Source: Amoebophrya sp. A120
Lineage: Eukaryota; Sar; Dinophyceae; Syndiniales; Amoebophryaceae
NCBI GenBank assembly: GCA_905178155.1
Contig: CAJINV010000009.1
Location: 1,299,907 to 1,363,906 of the forward strand
DNA length: 64,000 nt
Reading direction: 5' to 3'
Part shown: piece after piece, positions 45,401 to 54,441 of the stretch
How the letters are laid out: each line of letters begins with the position of its first letter
Numbering within the stretch: the stretch's first letter is position 1
The notes under the pieces: model-generated
What the model saw: only the letters and a program-made list of their open reading frames with translations
Database searches by the model: none
Told to the model about the DNA's origin: nothing
Made by a program: the position numbers and the translations under genes

Positions 45401-48400
45401 GTAGACGACGACTTGAAAGATTTGTCAGAAAAACCCCTTGTCGCGGCGCGGAAGTACTTTGAGCACGTTCCTTTAGATTCCCTCGACATGGAGGCAAAAA
45501 AGACCGTGATGGCCTACCTTAATGAGGGCAACGAGGGGTTCGGGGAGTCTTCGAACCTGGACGTGATCCTCTATGCGCTCTTCGCGATCTCCTACATCTA
45601 CTTTGTGAACGCCTTCGTGCAGGTGGGCGACACGTTCAACTTGAAGCGGACCACAGCGGAGACGCTCGAGCAGCAGACCTACTCCGTGCAGTATGCCGAC
45701 GGGAACGTTTTGTACAAAAACCTCCCCCAGGTGAACACACTTACGGGGATACAAGAGTGGATCCAGTACGCGATCAACCCAGTTTTCTTTTCTTCGATCG
45801 CGACAAGAGGGGACACGGATGAATCGGGCGAAAAGAACTACTACAACCCGGTGCTATCGCAGACCACCATCCTGCACGACGTGAAAGATGACGTGCCGAG
45901 TTTTGACGCGAAATTGCAAGCCGCGATTTCGGACAAACTGATACCGTTCTTCGACCCCACAAGCAGCACCGCGATCGGCGCCAACATTTTGACGCAGAAA
46001 ACCAAATCCGCGCTCTGCGTCAACGGGTACAACTGCCTGCTCAAATCCGAATTCGCACTCGCAAGGCTCCTGGTGTACGAAAACGAGTACCCCGTGGAGC
46101 TCGCGTACGACCACGCACTGCTCTCCTCCCAAGCGACCTCGCTGTTCGCCTTGCGGCAGAAAGCGCTCTCGGGCACGGGGTGCATCCCCGGCCCGACGCC
46201 GCCGGTGAAGCCGCACGCCGCGGGCTTTGAGTACGGGTCCTTGGACACGACCACCACGGTGGCGCCGAACGAGCGGTATTGTGAGGAGGATTTGAACGTA
46301 TTTCCCTTCTGCTACTACCGACTGGACGGGCAGGAGGACGGGTACGGAAAGGCGGACTGGGACGCGACAACAGATGGGAAAAACCGGTGGGAATGTCTGC
46401 TCCCCACCGACTTGACGCTGTTCAACCAAGTCCTCGACGTGTACAGCCACCAAGATTTGATTCACCTGCACACCAAGAAGGTGGTGTTGCAATTCGCCAC
46501 CTACAATTCGCAAGCGGACACCGTAGTGGAGTCGGAGCTGGAGTTCAAAATCTCCAAGGGCGGGCAAGTCGCGCACGAGATTAAGACGTCCGCGTTCCAG
46601 ATCTTCCCCACCTACGTGGAGACTTCGAAGGGACTGATGACGCTGGTGGCGGGCGGGATCTACTTGTTGCTGACCGCGTACTTTTTGATCCAGGAAATCC
46701 GGGAGATCATGGAGGAGATGGCGCAGAAGAAACTTCTGTTCAACAAACCCTGGCAAGTATCCCTCCGCGAGCACTTTTCCGGCGACTTGTTCAACGCACT
46801 GGACATCGTTTCCATTTGCATCTCCTTCGCGGGGATTGGGGTCTACTCGATTTACGTGCTGGAGACGTTCGCGTTCGAAACGGAGTACAGCCGGCTGATC
46901 TGCAAGGGGAAGTTGGACTACCAGTGTCCGGAACTGCCTCCCTCCCACCCGCAGTACGCTCTGGAGAACCAGCAAACCCGGACAAATTACGTGAATTTCA
47001 TCGAGATGGTGCACTTGATCACGAAAGATAGCTTACTTTACATCCGCGTGTCCGCAATCAACACGATGCTGATCGGGCTCAGGATGCTCAAGTTCGTCCG
47101 GAACAGTCCGCGGATGATAAAACTCAACACCACTCTCTTCATATCCTGTGTAAAAACGTCCCCACAGCATGGTTGTCATGCAACTCTGCATACTTAAAAT
47201 GTTTCTCATGCGGAGCCCCATGAGAAGCATTTTCTAATGCGGTTTGTAAATCTGTAATGCGCCAATCAGCATGAGATACTAGATCTGTAATGCTGCTTAG
47301 CTAGCTCAAATAGCACTACACTACGCGTCCAAATTTGTCATGCGAAACGGCCAAAGCTTATGGATTTGTCTAGCGGATTTCCCATCTTGACTCTGGGGTG
47401 GGGACATTTTTACTCAGGATACTTCAGCGCCGTGGGCGACACGATCTACCTCGTGCTGATGCTGTTCATCATCATGATGGGATTCGTCGTGCTGGCGAAC
47501 CGGGCGTTTGGTGCGAAATACGGAAAATTGTCGGAGTTACTGTCCGCCTTGTACTACCTGATGGATTTCATCATTGGGAACATCGAGTACAAGCCACTGG
47601 AGAAGGTGGACAGTTTGATGGTGGTGTTTTTCGTGTTCCCGGCGATCTTCTGCTTTCACTTTGTCCTGCTCAACATGTTTTTCGCCATCACGGATCGGTG
47701 GTACATCGTCGTGGTGTCCGAAGCGGAGGAAGTCCCGAGTTTCAACTGGAAAAGGAGGCTGAAGCCGTACTTCGGGGCCATTTTCTCCTGCATCGAGTGG
47801 GACGAGGATTTCGAGATGGCCCGGAATCCGGACGGCGCGATAAAGCCCAAGCCGCCGAGTCGGAAGAAGGTGGTGGAGGAGATGAAGCGAGAGGTGGAAT
47901 TTTTGGTGAAAAACCTGCAGAAAAGGCTGCTCGCGCAGGGGAAGAAAATTGGGAAAGACTTGGAGCAACTGCTGGGTGCCAAATCGGCCTCGGTTCTGTC
48001 CGGCGGCATGTTTGCCGACGACGAGGGCAAGCCGGAGCACGGGACCATGTTGAAGCAGCTGCTGCCGCACAATCTGCAGGACGAAAAGATCCACCAGGTG
48101 ACGGACTGGAGTTCGAAGTTGGTGCACAACTTCGTACAGAAGTACCACGCGGAATTTTTGGAGCACGGGGAAAACCTCCACGAGTCGCCGGAAAGCCGGC
48201 ACCAGCGGCTCACGGACGCCCTGATGCAGGACATCGTGATTGCGCGGCGCAAGGCGTCTCGACTCGAGCAGGAAGTGCGGAATTCCGCCGAGGTGTACAC
48301 CCGGGCGGCGACCTCGGACCAGATCACGATCTGCAAGTACATCCACTGCCTGGAGGTGAATTTGGAGCAAATTTTGACGGAAAGGCAGTCTTTGGAGTTT

Positions 48401-48817
48401 GCGATAAAAGATTTGGTGTCGTTCGAGCACGCGGAGACGGGGGGCGGCGGCAAGGGGAACGTGTTCGGCCGCGCGGGCGGGAAGGCGGGTGGGATGCTGG
48501 GGGACATCTCCTCCGCGAGGTCAAAGGAAGACGGCGCGGGGTCGAAGCAAGCCAGCAACACAGCCCGGTCGAAACAGGACACGGCGCGGAGCGGCGGCGC
48601 GGGTTCCGCAGCGGCGGAGGCGACGGCAGATACCGGGTTCGCCATCATCGCGCAAGACGCCGAGGGCCCGCCCGTGGTTGCGGAATTGCAGCACAAAAAG
48701 CAGGGAAGAAAGAAATTGAACGACACGCTGGCCAGCCTGAACCTGACCGCAAAGAAACTGAGGCGGGAGCAGGAAGCGACGAGCGCTGCAAATTCGCCCG
48801 GACCGCAGGGGTCGTGA
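42419..48817 (+). CDS. Polycystin (PKD2/TRPP)-like cation channel with two complete channel domains
   Basis: Exons 42419-43135, 43328-43495, 43805-43844, 44100-47141 and 47427-48817 give 1,785 residues when each introner is removed with one duplication copy. Domain 1 has TM1 at about 62-85 and an extracellular polycystin domain ending LVFDFVTYNAEVNAFTYVVV. Five more helices follow, with a pore helix/filter ALVLMWLGNIDV near 608-625. Domain 2 repeats the plan: TM1 near 795 (ILYALFAISYIYFVNAF), polycystin domain with VVLQFATYNSQADTV, S2-S5, and filter YYLMDFIIGNIEY near 1360. A soluble charged tail of about 350 residues, with a coiled-coil-forming stretch, follows. A Lys/Ala-rich linker joins the domains. 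Family knowledge suggests a Ca2+-permeable channel of the plasma or ciliary membrane. Ordinary polycystins have one such domain and form tetramers, so this would dimerise. The first intron (43136-43327) is an ordinary GT-AG intron. Confidence 0.88.
43496..43799 (+). mobile_element. Introner element, family C
   Basis: This 304-bp insertion has inverted termini TATTACAGTGAAAAATGCCC and TACTACAATGAAAAATGCCC (reverse complement of the right end), both followed by CCACC. Flanks are TCCGG on the left and TCCGC on the right, a 5-bp duplication with one change. Removal with one duplication gives CAG GTC CG(G/C) GAC CAA, in frame. A GT-AG alternative, 43495-43797, also keeps frame; its GT uses the last base of the duplication. 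Confidence 0.85.
43845..44094 (+). mobile_element. Introner element, family A, copy 2 (sense)
   Basis: This 250-bp insertion is flanked by exact duplications GGCCG (43840-43844 and 44095-44099). Inverted termini are TATCAACTGTAAAAATGTCT and TATCAAATGTAAAAATGTCT (right end, reverse complement), both continuing GGGTCTGG. Removal restores AAG TCG CTG GCC GTC GTG GCC. GT-AG splicing within the termini (AACT|GTAAAAA and GATAG|GCC) also stays in frame and would add a few residues. Confidence 0.9.
47142..47421 (+). mobile_element. Introner element, family B
   Basis: This 280-bp insertion is flanked by exact duplications CTTCA (47137-47141 and 47422-47426). Termini TATCCTGTGTAAAAACGTCC and TATCCTGAGTAAAAATGTCC (right end, reverse complement) are inverted repeats. 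Precise removal gives ACT CTC TTC AGC GCC GTG, joining S4/S5 of the second channel domain. The nearby GT and AG pairs I tried either shift the frame or create TGA. Confidence 0.88.
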
Positions 48818-49498
48818 TAGAAAGCCAATAGAGGAAGATAGCCGAGTTATGTTGTACAAGTGCTACACAAAGCTTCTTAAGTTGGTGAACAGTTAGAGAT
48901 TTCCATACTGGTTTATGAGTCAAATTCAAATTTATGCAAGAGGTTGACGTGTGTGAATATTAGAGTTGATACTAAAGATGTCTGCAAAGCGTACCGGAAA
49001 AGAGGCGTGCATGGGACCATTATTGGTAATAGCCCGCACTAAAAAGACACGTTCGAAGAATCATACGTCCGCAACAAGGTTTATTTTTTCCCGATGGGCT
49101 GCAACTGAAGAACAAAGAGCAGCGCCATCGCATAATTTTTTTAGAAAGAGGACCAGTCGCGCATCGTGTGCCAAGAAACGCAGAGTTGGGCCGGCGGTGA
49201 CGTGTTCAAATTTCCACTGGACGAGTGTTCTCGCTGCTAAGAGAAGGATCCAAAGACCCAAGAAGACTTCCGTTCATACCGATTGTTTTTTCTTGTCTGA
49301 TGATCTCAGGTGGAATGTCAATGTTTTGCTTTTGCACTACTGTGATGCCCGTAGGTAGTTTTTGTTTTCGCTACGGGGACCTAGTATTCCGAGTCGTACT
49401 AGAAACCAAGACAATCGGAATGTGAATCAGAACACAGCGAGCAGTAGTTCTTTGATTTAGGTGTCTCTCCTTATAATTTTCGACGTCGATCAGCTACA
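48818..49498. other. Intergenic, no supported gene
   Basis: This stretch lies between the channel stop codon and the next signal-peptide ORF. A 130-codon ORF at 48966-49358 is basic and unremarkable. Nothing else was seen. Confidence 0.4.
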
Positions 49499-50785
49499 AT
49501 GCCGGTTCGAGTTCCGCAAAGTTTCGCTTCATGCGTGTTGTGGAATGTTCTGGCAATTGTGCTGACTTGCAATAATTTAATGCCTTTCATCACCTGCACG
49601 ACAAATGCACCCTTCTGCGCCACCGTCACCCCCGCAGCAGCTGTGAGATTGACTTCAACAGTCGGCGATGGGGAGGGATCTTTCGCCAGGAAGATAAGCG
49701 ATGTCGGCAGTAGCAGAGTTTCGAGCTCCAGTAGCGTTGGCGGAACAACGACGGTCGGCACCAATTACAACGTGTCGAGGACCTATTCAGAGTCCACAGC
49801 GCGCGATTCCGAGCCTGGAGAACCTTTTCCGGAGCAAGATGTGGGAGTGTTGGACGCAGTGAGTAGAGCGGACGAGGGGAGCACGGCGCCGCTAGCCCTT
49901 CCGCGTACCGTCACGCAGCCCAAGAAAAGTTCCGAAATCGACACGATGGAACTGGTTGACAATGGGGAAAAACTAGTATACGGGGGAAACATTTCCGATC
50001 GTCTTGTACTGCCCGCGCCGGAAAAAAAAGTAAAACCCACCCCGGTCGTTCTGTGCGAGAAGAAAAACACTAGCCGTGATCACGATAAGGTCGTGGTCGC
50101 AGATCTCCTGATTCCGCGATCCGGCAGCTTCTTGCCTGACCGCGCGAATTCGTTATCGTCCAGCTGTTCCACTGCGACGCCGGAGAGCAGTTATGCAAGC
50201 ACGTGCGTGACGCCCCTCTCGGCGCTGCTTGACATACGGCAATGGGAGGAGGATTCAATGGAAGAACCGGAACCAGAAAAGGGACCTGTGGAAAAGAGCC
50301 CGGGTTTGGGTGCAGCAACTTCAGCGCGTCCTGGAAAAAGCTCTTCCGCAGCTTTCGGAGCCGCACCATCTCCGACGACCGCAGCAGCACCATGGAAGGA
50401 GAAGCACAGTGCAACATGGCCGGGGAGCAGTAGAAGTACTAGTAGCAGCGTGCCACGCCAGGGTGCGGGAGGCAGCAACGCAGGGAAAAATAAGCCCAGG
50501 CGCAAAGGTGGGGGTCTAGCGCTTGAAAAACCCATGCCAACTGTAACGGAGCAGAGAGTGATTACGCGCTCGGATGAAAATAGCGGCGACCGGATAGTCG
50601 TCCAGGTGATCGACTCTCCTTCCGTGGAGCTTTTTCGGCGGAAAAGAGACCCGACCTCGGGAAAAAAAGTAGAAGAACCAGCGGGACATGTTTACATGCG
50701 ACCCTGGGATGAGCAGCGTGAGTATGGGACGATGGTGTATTCCCGGCTCGAGGAGCCGACAAGGGGGACACAGGAATCCGCTTGA
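49499..50785 (+). CDS. Putative secreted Ser/Thr/Pro-rich protein, 428 aa
   Basis: The N-terminus MPVRVPQSFASCVLWNVLAI with VLTCNN looks like a signal peptide. The first 120 residues include two cysteines and a VGSSRVSSSSSVGGTTTVG tract. The remainder is low-complexity and polar with scattered charged clusters. A more ordered C-terminal part has RIVVQVIDSPSVELFRRKRD and GHVYMRPWDEQREYGTMVYS. No known domain recognised. The ORF has no evident introns. Confidence 0.5.
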   Translation: MPVRVPQSFASCVLWNVLAIVLTCNNLMPFITCTTNAPFCATVTPAAAVRLTSTVGDGEGSFARKISDVGSSRVSSSSSVGGTTTVGTNYNVSRTYSESTARDSEPGEPFPEQDVGVLDAVSRADEGSTAPLALPRTVTQPKKSSEIDTMELVDNGEKLVYGGNISDRLVLPAPEKKVKPTPVVLCEKKNTSRDHDKVVVADLLIPRSGSFLPDRANSLSSSCSTATPESSYASTCVTPLSALLDIRQWEEDSMEEPEPEKGPVEKSPGLGAATSARPGKSSSAAFGAAPSPTTAAAPWKEKHSATWPGSSRSTSSSVPRQGAGGSNAGKNKPRRKGGGLALEKPMPTVTEQRVITRSDENSGDRIVVQVIDSPSVELFRRKRDPTSGKKVEEPAGHVYMRPWDEQREYGTMVYSRLEEPTRGTQESA

Positions 50786-51352
50786 CTGTGAGGGTTTACG
50801 GCGTTATTTGCAACCGGGTAATTATGCAACGAATGAAGTAGAGATGGTTAGTACTTATTACTTGAGAAGATCCACATGCAGTAGCAATGGCGATTCTCCG
50901 CTTCACGATCTGCCGCTGAAAGGCAAGACTTATTTCTAAATTGGAATACAGTTTGGTTGGTTTTCAAAATGCATATGTTGAACGAGTTATGATTTCTGCA
51001 AGTAGGGCAGCCGAATAAGAACAAGAGCAGATCGTGTGCGCACGTTGAACTTTTGTTTGTCAGAAATTTAAATCTGCAGTGTTTGGTGGATCGTCGTGCT
51101 TTTTGATGAAAATGCAATCGACGCGCAATTGAGCCAGTTCTGCTATCGTTGGTGCCGGAGTTCTGTTATGGTTCCTTTGTTCTTCTCGAGTTCTGCCGAT
51201 ATCTTTGGATCCATCGTGAAATGCCTGATTTACAAAGCGGGGCGACCGCCAGTTCTTTACTTTTTCGTTTTCGGTCATATTTTCTCAAAACCTTTTCTTT
51301 TCTCTCGCTCCTAGTTTTTCCCGTACACCTTGGATCTTGTACGGCCCAAAAG
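50786..51352. other. Intergenic, no supported gene
   Basis: This is the short spacer upstream of the trichocyst-like gene. It is AT-rich with a T-rich stretch just before its ATG. No repeat or gene supported. Confidence 0.4.
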
Positions 51353-54300
51353 ATGCGGCTTTATCCGGGCCTGGCGCTGTTGCTCTCGCCCAAATGCGTC
51401 GCGTCCACCAAGAGTTTATCCAGCCATGAGCAGATCGTGAACATTCTGAAGCAAAGTTCCAAAACGGCGCAACCCACCGGCGCCGGGGATGCAATGGCAA
51501 ATGTCTCAACCAGGGTACAGCAGTTGGTGTCGCTGTTGCAGCAGCTAGAAGGGGAGCTTGACCAGGAATTCCAGTCCGCGCAGAAGGCCTACGACAAGCA
51601 ATCCTGTAGCCACGAGGACTATCCAAGAAAAAAAAACTGCGTTAGGGTGAATTTCTTCGAGTGACAGCGTGCTAGATTTCTTCTGCGTGACACAGAAGGC
51701 CGGCCATTCACCGACAGTTCGTGAAAACACTTTAACTGTATTGCACGCTTTTGACTAGAAACTTTCACTTACGCAGTTTTTTTTTCCTGCATAAACACAC
51801 TATCGCCGGGGCAAAAGGTGCGATCAAAGAGGCGGAGATCGACATCGATAGGCTGGAAGAAGTGATCCAAAAGAACGTGGCTGATATCGGTACGACGTTT
51901 TTGTGTTATGCTGTAGTTCTGACTGAGATGTAATGCTGAAGCTCTTCCTTGACATCAAAGCAGCTGGCGGGCTCAGTGGCCGCAGATTTACTTAGATTCT
52001 GCTAAGCATGCGGACGCAGATGCGGCAATATGAATATTTAAATCACTTACAACAGCTGTCTACAAGGGCAAGATAAAAATGGAAGAAAACAAGATTGCAG
52101 AGAAGAAGAAAGCCATTGAGGACGCGATTGCCCAGAGAACGGAAGAGCATGGCGAATACGCTGATACCGTGAATGAGTTCGAAGCCGCCATCTCTTCAGC
52201 AAACATGGCTTACAACGTACATCCACTTTTGTTTTAAAAAGTTTCGGTCAGTTCTTTGGTTTCCACATCTGGTTGCGAGCTACGGGGGTATAAAGTGGCT
52301 CATTTCATCTGTCTGTGAGTGTTAAAATCTGAGAGTGATATTTAAAATCACAACCTAAACTTTTCTCTCCCAGGTCCTTTCGGAGGCACAATCCGGTGCG
52401 CGCACCACGACCGCAAAGGCTGCGGACTACAGTTTGCTCTCTAAAGCGTCTTCCTCCAAAGATCTGTTCCAGAACCTAAAGAAGGCGATTGCCCTCCTTC
52501 CCGTGGGCAGCAGGAAGCTGACCCCGAGCCGCGTGGAGGCGCTGTCTGAGTTTGTGGATGAGAAGATTAACACTGGGGACAAGAAGGCGCTGCTCCAATT
52601 CGGCCCGGGCTCGGCGAAAATTCTCGGCATTCTGAAGGACATGCGCGGTGAGTACACCGCGAAGTTGCAAGGCCTGCAGGAGGCGGAGCAGAAAGCCGCG
52701 ACGGCGCACGTGCACTTCGTGGAGAAGATATCCACAGTAAATTTGCCGTACACGTACAAATGCAGTCTCTCCATGACAAAACTTGCCTTCAATCCTAGTC
52801 TAGCATGACAAGTCGGACACTGCAAGTTGGCGAAATTTGTCATGCATTTTGTACATGTGCGGGAAATTTACATTGCATAGAAGACCAACAAAATGATCGA
52901 CGCCCTGATCAAGTCGAAGGAAGCGCACGAGGCGAAATTGTCCGAAACGGAAGCCGCGGAAGAGAAGCACCGCAACGAGAAGGCCGCTGCGCAGGACGCT
53001 CTGAAGGAAAACCAAGTGCTTTTAAAGGACACAACAGAGGCGTTCCGCGAGTTGTCCCGGTTGTGGGCCGACACCAGTGCGAAGCACACTTCGGAAATGA
53101 CGGGTCTAGGCAAGGCGATCGAATTGCTGCTCAAGCAGGGACAAGTCGGCACCATGATGATCGACAAGGAGAGGATTGCGCTCATGCAGACCGGTATTTA
53201 TTGAGACTGGTGTTTTTCTCAAAGTTAAGGAGTAGTTGTAGGTACTAGCGATTTCCATGATCTTTCAGCAGGTGAAGCAGAAGCTGCTGGTGTACAACTA
53301 TTTGGTCTGAGCAGCACAAAATTGTTCTTGGAGTGCCCAACATCTTCGAAATGTTGCCAATCTAAGTACCCTCTAAATCAAAATCAAACCCAGCTTCCGC
53401 GGTTGTCGCCTCGGACACGTACGACACGGCCTTCAAGAAGATTGTTTGGGCCATCGAGGATATGGTCGAGGTCCACAAGGCGGAGATGGCGGAGAACCTG
53501 GAGAAGAAGCAGACCTGCCAGGATTCCATCGCCGGCACGGACTCCGCGGAGCGCAAGCGCCTCGCCAAGATCGACAGCATCAAGTCCAGCAAAGCCAAGG
53601 CCGAGGGAGAGAAGGGCGAGACGGAGGACAGTAAGGAGAAGGCGGAAAAGGAAAAAAAGGCGGCGGAGGACGAGACCGCGAAGGGGCAGGGCGAGTGGGA
53701 AACCGCGCGCGACGCCCGGGCCAAGGAGATTGGCGAGCTCGAAGAGTCGATTTCGCTGATCGCCGGCGCGATGCGCAGTCTGACGGAAAACGACCCGAGC
53801 GGGAGATTCAAGAACGTCATCGCCATCCTGGTCATGGTTTCCGACGAAGCGAAGGCAGAATTCAAGGAGGTGTCGAAGGCCAAGGCGGATGAAGAGGAGG
53901 CCTGGGTCAAGGAGAAAAAGGTCCTGTACGACCTGATCCAATTGAAAATCGAGCTACGTCCTGGGAAAATTTGATCCAGAGTCAAAGTTCTTGAAGTTCT
54001 CTTTTGCATGAAAAGCATGTAACTAACGGAGAGGACGCGAGCTAGCTTTTGTATCGTGTCAGTTCTCTTTTATACGCCCTTGGTAGATAAACGAGACACA
54101 TTGGCATGCTAGCATGTTGAAACTTTACTGAGCCGTTTTCACCAGAGTTTTGACTCGAGTTTTTCCCACGACGCTGACAAATTGAGCAGATGGAGAAGAC
54201 CATTACGAAACTTGAAGGCGAGATCGCCCGTTTGGACGAAAAGCTGAAGAAAACGGAGGCCATGGAGCGGCCGTCCACGGAGGAGTGCGAGACGTTTTTG

Positions 54301-54441
54301 GAAGAGTTCCAGGGAAAGCAGGATGGCCTGACCAAGGAGATCGAGGACCTGGATTACGCCAAGGCCGAACTCGGGGGCTGGACCAACCAGTCGGTCGAGG
54401 CGCAGCACTTTGACGCAGCGGAGGTTGCGCCAGAACCGTGA
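51353..54441 (+). CDS. Trichocyst-matrix-like secreted coiled-coil protein, 665 aa
   Basis: Seven exons fit in phase: 51353-51619, 51799-51889, 52056-52216, 52374-52728, 52885-53193, 53394-53954 and 54188-54441. The signal peptide is MRLYPGLALLLSPKCVAS. The rest is a chain of helical, heptad-rich segments separated by short ordered pieces, for example VQQLVSLLQQLEGELDQEF, KILGILKDMRGEYTAKLQ and RFKNVIAILVMVSDEAKAEF, with a few isolated cysteines (DKQSC, KKQTC, EECETF). The pattern of secreted helical bundles, with repeated short L-x2-I/L-x-x-M motifs and sparse Cys, is that of trichocyst matrix proteins of ciliates and dinoflagellates, which pack as crystals in extrusive organelles. The family call is from pattern only. 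Three of its six introns are introners; three are ordinary GT-AG introns (51890-52055, 52217-52373, 53194-53393). Confidence 0.6.
51620..51793 (+). mobile_element. Introner element, family F
   Basis: This 174-bp insertion begins TATCCAAGAAAAAAAAACTG. The reverse complement of its right end begins TATGCAGGAAAAAAAAACTG; both continue CGT and then share weaker similarity for about 30 bp. Flanks AGGAC and AACAC are a likely diverged 5-bp duplication. Removal of 179 bp joins GAG GAC to ACT ATC GCC in phase 0. The GT...AG pair inside the termini is out of frame. Confidence 0.7.
52729..52879 (+). mobile_element. Introner element, family D
   Basis: This 151-bp insertion is flanked by exact GAAGA duplications (52724-52728 and 52880-52884). 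Inverted termini are TATCCACAGTAAATTTGCCG and TATGCAATGTAAATTTCCCG (right end, reverse complement), both continuing to a TACAAA(A)TGCA word. Removal restores GAG AAG ACC AAC AAA. A GT-AG alternative (ACA|GTAAAT and CATAG|AAG) is also in frame; its AG uses the first base of the duplication. Confidence 0.88.
53955..54182 (+). mobile_element. Introner element, family E (ends approximate)
   Basis: This insertion of about 228 bp has imperfect inverted termini: GTCCTGGGAAAATTTGAT...GAGTCAAAGTTC on the left and GTCGTGGGAAAAACTCGAGT then CAAAACTC on the reverse complement of the right. Flanks AAATCGAGC and AAATTGAGC suggest a duplication with one change. Precise removal gives AAA ATC GAG CAG ATG GAG and a continuous coiled coil. 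Nearby GT-AG pairs shift the frame. Confidence 0.65.

Noticed and set aside
45854-47014. 386-codon minus-strand ORF in the channel gene
   Set aside because: It is an antisense shadow of the polycystin exon, rich in His/Leu/Arg from the complement of GC-rich codons.
47398-48831. 477-codon plus-strand ORF overlapping the last channel exon
   Set aside because: It is in another frame from the channel ORF and is Gly/Arg-rich. The channel frame carries the pore and helices.
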